A stretch of 64,000 nt of DNA from Engelhardtia mirabilis (GTDB lineage: Bacteria; Planctomycetota; UBA1135; GCA-002686595): the NCBI RefSeq assembly GCF_007748095.1, contig NZ_CP036287.1:1054001-1118000 (forward strand), read 5' to 3'. Below, piece by piece: positions 57,768 to 64,000 of this stretch. The position numbers were made by a program, and so were the translations under genes. Every line of letters begins with the position of its first letter. The stretch's first letter is position 1. Below the pieces are notes generated by a model. The model did no database searches. It was not told where the DNA came from and worked only from the letters and a program-made list of their open reading frames with translations.

Positions 57768-59698
57768 AGATCGCCGCCCTGGTCGCCTCGCGCAATCGGC
57801 CGGACCTGGTCGAGCGCATGGTCGCGCAGCTCTCGAAGCCTTCGGCCCACGAGATCGACGTCTACGTCGTCGAGTGCGGCAGCGAGCTCGACAACGTCTC
57901 CAGCCATGCCACGCTCTGGTACCCGGACGACGAGTTCAAGGGCAAGTGCTACGGCCACAACCTGCTGCTCGAGCAGGCCCGTCAGACCGACGCCTACGAC
58001 TACTACTGGGTGCTGATGAACGACGTCTTCTTCGATGAAGGCGTCGACGCGGCGGCGGTGCTGGTGGAGCAGATGGAGCGCGAGGAGCGCATGGCGATCC
58101 TCTCGCCCACCAACGCCGACGGCGGCTACCCCGGCGCGGACCGGCGCCCCGGCGGTGAGTGGCGTGCCGTCACCACCTGCGACTACCTGGGCTTCATGCT
58201 GCGCGCCGAAGCGGCCCACGAGGTGGGCTTCCTGGACGCCGGCTTCGCCTACTGCTGGGGCGCGATCCACGAGCTGGCCTTCAAGCTCTACAGCGCCGGC
58301 TGGTTCGTGGCCTACTCGGACCGCTTGGCCTATCGGCACCTGGGCGGCAGCACCTATGGCGTCAAGGGCACCCGCACGATCAGCCGCGAGGAGTACCAGC
58401 GGCGCGCGAAGCGCTACGCCTACGACCACCTGCGCGAGACCTACGGCGAGGAGTGGGACGCGCGCTTCTTCGCCGCCACGCGCGGGCACCAGATCGAGGT
58501 CGACACCTTCGCCCAGCACCGGGAGTATTGGCTGTCGGGCTTCGACGGCCCCGAGATCGAGCAGCGCAGGCAGAGCCGCGAGCTGGCCCGTGCCCGCAGC
58601 GGACGGGACTGGGCAGCGCGCATGCTGCCCCGCGACGAGGCCGGCCAGGTGCGTCTGCACCTGGGCGCCGGACGGGACAAGCGCGAGGGCTGGATCAACG
58701 TCGACACGAACCCTGCCTGCGAGCCGGACGTGTGCGCCCAGGTCGACGACCTGTCGATGTTCGAGACCGCCTCGGTGGACCTGATCGAGGCCAACCACCT
58801 GTTCGAGCACCTGACCTTCGATCAGGCGGTCAACGCGGTGGCCGAGTGGCGCCGGGTCCTGCGGCCGGGCGGCGAGCTGTTCCTGGAGTTGCCTGACCTC
58901 GAGCGCTGCATCGCGTTGCTCGGCCAACACCACGACGACCTCGGTCACGACCTGGCCATGGTCGGCCTCTACGGCTGGCCGCCGGACATCGCCCGCGACG
59001 GCGAGCCGCAGCAGCACAAGTGGGGCTGGTCGCAAGCCTCCCTGACCGCGCTGCTCCAGCAGCAGGGCTTCGGCGAGGTCGAGTTCGGTCCGATCACCCA
59101 GGACTGGCGCCCCGCGGCGCGCATCGGGCGCGACATGCGCGTGCGCGCGGCGGTGGCGTCGGCGGACAAGGTCGCAACCCCCCCGACTCCGACCGTCGAC
59201 GTCCAGACGGTCGAGGCGGTGGTCGACGCCTCGAGCCTCCCGCCGATCGTTCTGGCCTGGCCTCAATGGGATCGGCCGGCGGAGCTGCACCACCTGTTCA
59301 CCGCCTTCGGCCCCGAGCTGATGGCCCATCCCGAGGCACGCCTGACCCTCTTCTGCCACGCGCGCGAGTGCGATCGCGCCACCGCGACCCAGGCCCTCGA
59401 GCGAGCCTTCACCGCGACCCTGGGCGCCGGCGCCGACCTGGACGTGGAGTTGATCGAGGGGCCCCTGAGCCCCGAGCACCACCGCCAGCTCTGCGCCGCG
59501 ACCCGCGCGGTCGTCGACCTGCCGTCCCTCGCACGACGCGGTCCCGAGGCCCTGCCGGGCATCAAGGCGCCGCTGGTGAGCTCCGCCGCCGACCTGCGCG
59601 TCGCGCTCGGCGCCAGAGTCGAGCCGGAACCGGCCGCGGCCCTGCCCTCGGCCACCGGCGGCCTGCGGCTGTTGCAGACCTCGACTCGACGCGGCTGA
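57764..59698 (+). CDS. Fusion of GT2-like glycosyltransferase, class I methyltransferase and a third domain
   Basis: A 644-residue protein in three parts. Residues 1-250 are a GT2-like domain (IAALVASRNRPDLVERMVAQLSKP; YYWVLMNDVFFDE; FAYCWGAIHELAFKLYSAG). Residues 300-460 are a SAM methyltransferase of type 11/25 (VRLHLGAGRDKREGWINVDTNP; EANHLFEHLTFDQAVNAVAEWRRVLRPGGELFLELPDLERC). The last ~140 residues (from PPIVLAWPQWDRPAELHHLF) look like a GT1/GT4-type donor-binding end with LCAATRAVVDLPSLARRGPEALPGI. It overlaps the RapZ-C gene (TTGA). It may build and methylate one glycan; the substrate is unknown. Confidence 0.75.
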   Translation: MKIAALVASRNRPDLVERMVAQLSKPSAHEIDVYVVECGSELDNVSSHATLWYPDDEFKGKCYGHNLLLEQARQTDAYDYYWVLMNDVFFDEGVDAAAVLVEQMEREERMAILSPTNADGGYPGADRRPGGEWRAVTTCDYLGFMLRAEAAHEVGFLDAGFAYCWGAIHELAFKLYSAGWFVAYSDRLAYRHLGGSTYGVKGTRTISREEYQRRAKRYAYDHLRETYGEEWDARFFAATRGHQIEVDTFAQHREYWLSGFDGPEIEQRRQSRELARARSGRDWAARMLPRDEAGQVRLHLGAGRDKREGWINVDTNPACEPDVCAQVDDLSMFETASVDLIEANHLFEHLTFDQAVNAVAEWRRVLRPGGELFLELPDLERCIALLGQHHDDLGHDLAMVGLYGWPPDIARDGEPQQHKWGWSQASLTALLQQQGFGEVEFGPITQDWRPAARIGRDMRVRAAVASADKVATPPTPTVDVQTVEAVVDASSLPPIVLAWPQWDRPAELHHLFTAFGPELMAHPEARLTLFCHARECDRATATQALERAFTATLGAGADLDVELIEGPLSPEHHRQLCAATRAVVDLPSLARRGPEALPGIKAPLVSSAADLRVALGARVEPEPAAALPSATGGLRLLQTSTRRG

Positions 59699-59711
59699 CG
59701 ACGGCGCCGGG

Positions 59712-62700
59712 TCAACGCGCGGCGTTGCGCGCGATGCGCTCGACGATGGGCGCGAAGCGCTCGTCCGCCTGCAGAGGAGCCCAGACATCGGTCTCGGGGG
59801 CGAAGCGGTCCGGGGCGGCGAGGCCGAAGTCCGCGCATTGCTCGAGCGCGTCGAGACTGCGGCGGATGTCCTCGGCCTCGTGGGGCGTTCCAACGCGGAG
59901 GGATTGGGTCGCGATCAGGCCGATCTCGTAGGCCAGTTCGGGATCGGCGATCTGCGGCGTGAACGCCAACGCCCGGTCGATCACCTCCCAACCCTCGTCG
60001 CGCGCGCCGCGGTTCATGTGAGCGGCGATCAGGCTGAAGGTCTGCCAGGCTCGCTCGAGCCGCAACCAGGGGTCCGCGTTCTCGGCGTCGGCTTGCGGGT
60101 CGAGCCAGGCCAGGGAGCGGGTCAGTCGCTCGGCCGAGCGGTCGAAGTCGCCCTCGTCGATGGCGATGTTGGCCAGCTCTTGGCCCACCGAGGCCAATGA
60201 GCGGCGCTCGTTGGTGGAGGGCGCCCGGTCGACGAGCTCGCGCAGCGACCCGTCGGCACGCTCCAGGACGACGAGGGCCTCGGCCGGTCGACCGGCGCGC
60301 AGGAGCGCTGTGCCCAACCGCGCCAGGATGTTGGCGGTGCTTCGTTCCAGCACCAGGGCAGTGGTGGTCCCGACGGTCTGAGGCGACTCCACCACCTCGA
60401 GCGCCTGCTCGAGGAATGCGATGGCCCGGTCGTCGTCGCCGAGGTTGCTCGACGCGATCCCGAGGGACAACAACGCATCGGCGCGCTCGGTCGGCCGCAC
60501 GGCGTCGTCCAAGAGCCCCACGGCCCGTTCGATGTCCGCCCGCGCACGCTCCACGTCCCCGAGGGCTTCCCAGCGCGCGCACTGCCGCGCGGCCACGTTC
60601 AAGCCGACCTCGCAGATCGAGGCGATGTTCGAGTGTCGCTCGAGCGCCAACTCGAGGGCCTGGTCGCACTCGGTCGTCGCTTCCAACAGTTCCGGTCCCG
60701 AGCGCAGGGACTGACCCCATTGGTCGGTGAACATCAGCCGCTGTAGCGCGCAGAAGTAGTCGCCTGCGGCCGCTTCGACCGTGGGCAGGAACTGGCGCGC
60801 CGTCGCGAGTTCGGCCAGGGCCGCCGGCTCGTCGCCCTCCATGTTCGCGAGGAGTGCCAAGAGGCGGTGGTAGCGCAGTCGGGGCGAGGGCAGGACGACC
60901 CCCGCGCCCTCGAAGCGTTCCAGGGCGGCACCGGCGCGGGCGGCGGCCCGCCGCGCCACAGGCAAGTCGTCGGCCAGCATCCGCATCCAGGCTTCCTCGA
61001 ACTCGAGCCTGGCCACGGACATGTTCGCGTCGGGTGTGTCCGGAGCGTCGGCGGCGATCTCGCGCCCGCGTCGCACATCGCGTTCGAAGTCGTCCAGGCG
61101 TCCCGCGATGCGCGCCAGATAGGCGCGGTTGCCGAGCACGCCGATGACGGTTCCCAGGTCGGCGGGTTCCGTCTGGCGCTCGCGCTCGAGTTGCTCGTAG
61201 ATCTCCAGCGCATCGCGATAGGAATCGAGGCAGGCCCGCCGATCCCCCAGGATCTCGTGCAGGTCGCCGAGCATGGCGTGGGCCAGCAGCAGCAGGCCGC
61301 GGTTCCTGTCTCGGGGCACCCGGTCCAGGGCCGTGATGGCCTCGTTCAGGTGCACACGCGTCGCCGACCAATCGCCGCGCGCCTGGGCCGCCGCTCCCAG
61401 GAGCAGTCGCGAGCGCGCGACCAGCAGGGGGTCCGTGTCGCGCAGGTCGGGCAGGAAGGCGGCCGGCGTCTCGACCGTCGCCAGTTCGGACAGGGCCGCC
61501 GAGTCGAGGGCGTCGTAGATGTCGAGGCGCGTGCGTAGGGAAAGGGTCAGATCCGTGAGCAGCCGACGAACCGAAGCCGCGTTGCGATCGGCCTGCTCGC
61601 GCTGGGCGGCGACACGAGTCGTGGCTCGCCGCTCCTGGATTGCCAGGGTCGCGCCGGCGACGACCATGGCTACCAGCGCCACGCCCAGTCCCGTCGCGAT
61701 GCGCGGCCGGCGGCGCAACCACAGGCGAGCGACGCCGAAGTGGCCCAGGGGCGACGCGCTGACCGGTCGCAGGGCCAGCAAGTTGTCCAGGTCGTCGGCC
61801 AGGGCCGTGGCCGTGGCATAGCGCCGCGCCGGGTCCGTGGCGAGCGCCTTGAGCACCACCGCCTCCACGTCGCGCGAGAGGCTCGGCGCGAGTCGTCGCG
61901 GCGGAAGCAGCTGGCCCTCGCGAATGCGCCGCATGGTCTCCTCGGGGCTCGGCGCCGCAAAGGGCGACTGCAGGGTCAACAGCTCGTAGAGCGTCGCACC
62001 AAGGGAGAACACGTCCGCTCGACCGTCGATCGTGTCGGAGGCCGCCGCGAGCTGCTCGGGCGCCATGTATTGCAGCGATCCCAGGCGCGTCCCCGTGCGC
62101 GTCAGACGAGCCGCGCCGTCGATGCGCGCCAGGCCGAAGTCCACCAGCCGCGCGCGCCCGTCGTCGGTGACGATTACGTTCGACGGTTTGACATCCCGGT
62201 GCAAGACGCGGCGCCCGTGGGCGTGCTCCAGGGCTCGGGCGACGTCGCGCGCCACCCGCAGGCAGGCGCGGGTCCAGCCGTCGTCGGAGCCGGGCACGAG
62301 GGTCGCGCCGTCGAGGTTATCGCCGTCGTGCTCGGCAACCGCTTCGAGGATCTGTGCCAGGCTGCGTCCCTCGACCAGCTCCATGGCCAACCACGGAACG
62401 CCCTCGTGCTCGCCGAAGCGGTGCAGGGCGGCGACGCCCGGGTGGGCGAGCTGGGCCGCGGCCGTGGCCTCGCGCCGCACCCGCTCGCGCGCGCCGGGGA
62501 CCAGCAGCAGCTCCGGGCGCAGCACCTTGAGCGCCACCGAGCGCCCCAATTCGTCGTCGCGGGCGCGGTAGACCACGCCCATGCCCCCTTCGCCGATCAG
62601 AGCTTCGATGCGGTAGTCGCCGACCCGCTCGGGCAGGCCCTCGCCGAGGGCGCCGCGGTCCAAGAGGCCCATGCGCGCCAGGCGTGCCAGGCGGCGGCGC

Positions 62701-62852
62701 ACGTCGCTGGCTAGCTCCGGATGCCCTTCCAGCAGGCTGACCACGCCCGCCTCGCCCTCCTGTTCGTGGCGCTCGAGGGCCGCGATCACGAGCTCTTCCA
62801 CGGCGGCCCGGTGGGGTTCGTCCTGGAGGGGGAGGGGCTGGTCGTCGCTCAT
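59712..62852 (-). CDS. Hanks-type Ser/Thr kinase with TPR-like C-terminus
   Basis: A 1046-residue transmembrane kinase. The kinase domain covers about residues 75-360: LIGEGGMGVVYRARDD, Lys109 in VALKVLRPEL, the catalytic loop HRDVKPSNVI (Asp220), VDFGLARID (Asp238), and GSLQYMAPEQL. One membrane helix follows at about 385-406 (IATGLGVALVAMVVAGATLAIQ). About 640 residues of helical repeats with TPR character complete it (for example ADALLSLGIASSNLGDDDRAIAFLEQALEVV and LARLGTALLRAGRPAEALVVLERADG). It lies opposite an ECF sigma gene, 88 bp apart, the layout of planctomycete STPK/ECF pairs. TAGCGT is about 20 nt upstream of the ATG. Confidence 0.93.
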   Translation of the reverse strand: MSDDQPLPLQDEPHRAAVEELVIAALERHEQEGEAGVVSLLEGHPELASDVRRRLARLARMGLLDRGALGEGLPERVGDYRIEALIGEGGMGVVYRARDDELGRSVALKVLRPELLLVPGARERVRREATAAAQLAHPGVAALHRFGEHEGVPWLAMELVEGRSLAQILEAVAEHDGDNLDGATLVPGSDDGWTRACLRVARDVARALEHAHGRRVLHRDVKPSNVIVTDDGRARLVDFGLARIDGAARLTRTGTRLGSLQYMAPEQLAAASDTIDGRADVFSLGATLYELLTLQSPFAAPSPEETMRRIREGQLLPPRRLAPSLSRDVEAVVLKALATDPARRYATATALADDLDNLLALRPVSASPLGHFGVARLWLRRRPRIATGLGVALVAMVVAGATLAIQERRATTRVAAQREQADRNAASVRRLLTDLTLSLRTRLDIYDALDSAALSELATVETPAAFLPDLRDTDPLLVARSRLLLGAAAQARGDWSATRVHLNEAITALDRVPRDRNRGLLLLAHAMLGDLHEILGDRRACLDSYRDALEIYEQLERERQTEPADLGTVIGVLGNRAYLARIAGRLDDFERDVRRGREIAADAPDTPDANMSVARLEFEEAWMRMLADDLPVARRAAARAGAALERFEGAGVVLPSPRLRYHRLLALLANMEGDEPAALAELATARQFLPTVEAAAGDYFCALQRLMFTDQWGQSLRSGPELLEATTECDQALELALERHSNIASICEVGLNVAARQCARWEALGDVERARADIERAVGLLDDAVRPTERADALLSLGIASSNLGDDDRAIAFLEQALEVVESPQTVGTTTALVLERSTANILARLGTALLRAGRPAEALVVLERADGSLRELVDRAPSTNERRSLASVGQELANIAIDEGDFDRSAERLTRSLAWLDPQADAENADPWLRLERAWQTFSLIAAHMNRGARDEGWEVIDRALAFTPQIADPELAYEIGLIATQSLRVGTPHEAEDIRRSLDALEQCADFGLAAPDRFAPETDVWAPLQADERFAPIVERIARNAAR

Positions 62853-62927
62853 GGGCGGGGTGCGCGCGGCCCCACGCTAATCGATCCGCCACGGGCCGCG
62901 AGTGTCACCGGCTCCTTCGCAACTTCC

Positions 62928-62933
62928 TACCAT
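62928..62933 (+). promoter_or_regulatory. TACCAT -10 box upstream of the ECF sigma gene
   Basis: TACCAT ends 7 nt before the GTG at 62941 and supports that start over the GTG at 62902. Confidence 0.5.
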
Positions 62934-62940
62934 TGAGCCC

Positions 62941-63501
62941 GTGACCGAAGGCGACAGCGAGCCCGCTCCCGACATGGAAGCCCTCCTGGCCCAGGGCCTG
63001 CCGGCCCTGCGGACCTTCGTCCGCCTGCGCCTGGCACCGGCCCTGCGCGCGCGGGAGTCGGTCGAGGACGTGGTGCAGAGCACCTGTCGCGAAGTGCTCG
63101 AGAGCGCCGAGGGCTTCAAGGGCGGCGGCGAGGCCGGCTTCCGCCGTTGGATCTACACCCTGGCCCAGCGCAAGATCGCCGACCGTTGGGCCTACCACCG
63201 GGCCCAGAAGCGCGACATCGGGCGCGAAGCGGGGGGCGGGGACGACCTGCTCCTGGACCAGTACGCCGGCCTGGCCGGCCCGGGGACCCAGGTCGCGAGT
63301 CTCGAGGAGCTGCGCGCGATCGAGGCCGCCTTCGACCGCCTGCGCGAGGAGGACCGCGAGGTGATCTCCCTGGTGCGAGTGCTGGGGATGTCGGCCGCCG
63401 ACGCAGGGGCCTGTTTGGACAAGAATGCGGGTGCCGTCCGCACTAGCCTGCACCGGGCCCTCGCGCGCCTGGCGGAGGAACTCGAGCGCGGCCCGGGGTA
63501 G
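62941..63501 (+). CDS. ECF RNA polymerase sigma factor paired with the kinase
   Basis: A 186-residue extracytoplasmic-function sigma factor. Region 2 covers ALRTFVRLRLAPALRARESVEDVVQSTCREVLES with FRRWIYTLAQRKIADRWAYHRAQ; region 4 covers EAAFDRLREEDREVISLVRVLGMSAADAGACLDKNAGAVRTSLHRALARLAEEL (positions about 63329-63490). No anti-sigma gene is adjacent; the divergent kinase probably regulates it, as known for ECF groups genomically linked to Ser/Thr kinases in planctomycetes. I start at the GTG at 62941. The stop codon is inside the stem of a repeat element. Confidence 0.88.
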   Translation: MTEGDSEPAPDMEALLAQGLPALRTFVRLRLAPALRARESVEDVVQSTCREVLESAEGFKGGGEAGFRRWIYTLAQRKIADRWAYHRAQKRDIGREAGGGDDLLLDQYAGLAGPGTQVASLEELRAIEAAFDRLREEDREVISLVRVLGMSAADAGACLDKNAGAVRTSLHRALARLAEELERGPG

Positions 63502-63546
63502 GCGGCGGTCTTGTGCCTGGCACCTGACGTCCGCCTACCCCGGGCC
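63490..63546. repeat. Stem-loop copy of the GTGCCAGGCAC repeat family
   Basis: A 16-bp perfect stem (63490-63505 with 63531-63546) encloses 25 nt containing GTGCCTGGCACC. Positions 63504-63538 match 15573-15607 at 30 of 35 bases with no gap. The sigma-factor TAG stop codon is in the left arm. It can act as a terminator before the SIR2-like gene. Confidence 0.9.
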
Positions 63547-63566
63547 CAACGAGTCGAGGAGGAGCA

Positions 63567-64000
63567 TTGGCCAACAGACCGAATCGTCACTACCTGCGCA
63601 GTCTCCCGCAGAACGCGCGGCGCGCCCTCGTGCGCGACGCCCGACGCGGCGGCGTGACCCTGGTGCTCGGCGCCGGCGTGTCCCTGTCGCGCGGCCTGCG
63701 CAGTTGGCCCGACCTGGTGCGAGCCATGTGGCGCCGGGTGACCGGCGACGAGCGGCTGCCGGACTGGATGGGCGCGGGCGGCGCGAAGCCGCACCCCTTG
63801 GCCTACCAGATGGTCTTCGAAGAGCTCGAGCACGCCCTGCGCGCCGAGGAGATCAAGGCGGCACGCGACAACGGCGGCGAACTCGAGGCCGCCGAACGCG
63901 CCAGCGAGCGCTTCGCGGCGCTCTTGGCTCAGGAGCTGTACCGCGACTTCGCGGACGGACCGCGGTCCGGCGACACCCTCGACGTGCTCGCTAGGCTCTT
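63567..64000 (+). CDS. SIR2-like domain protein, 3'-partial
   Basis: The first 144 residues of a protein that runs off the window. After a basic start (MANRPNRHYLRSLPQNARRA) comes VTLVLGAGVSLSRGLRSWPDLVRAMW, the NAD-binding loop of bacterial SIR2-like domains (GAGVS, then GL-x-x-W-x-x-L), followed by HPLAYQMVFEEL and a helical part. In bacteria such domains often deplete NAD+ during phage infection (Thoeris ThsA, DSR, SIR2-Argonaute partners), although others are not defence proteins. The frame is read from the TTG at 63567, which has GAGGAGGAG (63556-63564) just before it, the strongest Shine-Dalgarno in the window. The rest of the gene and its partners are not visible. Confidence 0.75.
   Translation, partial: MANRPNRHYLRSLPQNARRALVRDARRGGVTLVLGAGVSLSRGLRSWPDLVRAMWRRVTGDERLPDWMGAGGAKPHPLAYQMVFEELEHALRAEEIKAARDNGGELEAAERASERFAALLAQELYRDFADGPRSGDTLDVLARL

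Overview
This is a very GC-rich (roughly 70%), densely coded chromosomal segment from a free-living bacterium. Several traits point to the Planctomycetota, or a closely similar deep lineage. They are a large Hanks-type kinase with a TPR tail divergent from an ECF sigma factor, a secreted formylglycine sulfatase, a two-heme DHOR-type cytochrome next to an FG-GAP secreted protein, a TopA with C-terminal repeats and a lysine-rich tail, and many short lipoproteins. The assignment is an inference from gene content; there is no rRNA in the window. I saw no convincing tRNA, rRNA, CRISPR array, phage or insertion sequence, and most genes are ordinary housekeeping or cell-envelope genes.

Layout. 1-4.9 kb: the end of pyrK, then an NfeD-like/flotillin/TPR-lipoprotein membrane cluster and a DUF4328 protein. 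4.9-11 kb: prmA, a secreted alpha-toroid protein, a RidA protein and a large DinG/XPD-type helicase with a repeat-bearing tail. 11.4-20.3 kb: topA, a Leu/Glu-type dehydrogenase, a 147-bp perfect palindrome, a secreted M14 carboxypeptidase, a hotdog protein and an atypical kinase. 20.5-30.7 kb: a lipoprotein coupled to a YfhO-like membrane protein, a type II (archaeal/eukaryal-style) methionine aminopeptidase, a GT4 glycosyltransferase, an ECF42-type sigma factor with its DGPF/YCII partner, two paralogous barrel-like lipoproteins and a YceH protein. 31-38 kb: mutS, then a COG3014-YcfL-LpoB lipoprotein operon, an epimerase and a small hypothetical protein. 38.4-48.6 kb: an FkbM methyltransferase, pckA, an SGNH-like protein, a TPR protein, the DHOR cytochrome, an FG-GAP protein and a DUF59 assembly factor. 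48.9-59.7 kb: hypothetical proteins, a YheT-like hydrolase, a radical SAM protein, a sulfatase, dapF, a cobalamin-binding-type protein, a stand-alone RapZ C-terminal domain and a coupled glycosyltransferase-methyltransferase fusion. 59.7-64 kb: the kinase/ECF pair and the start of a SIR2-like gene cut by the window edge.

Three patterns cut across genes. (1) A repeat family with the core GTGCCAGGCAC sits just after stop codons at 15.5, 39.6 and 63.5 kb, and a fragment of its outer arm lies at 25.9 kb. The 15.5-kb copy is a perfect 71-bp inverted repeat. (2) At least nine genes have a TANNNT hexamer 6-10 nt upstream of the start codon and no Shine-Dalgarno sequence, which suggests leaderless mRNAs; a minority of genes have clear Shine-Dalgarno sequences. 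(3) Genes are often coupled by 1-4 nt stop/start overlaps. The most promising leads are the repeat family, the leaderless promoter signature, the RapZ-C/glycosyltransferase fusion pair, and the truncated SIR2-like gene, which could belong to a defence system just outside the window.
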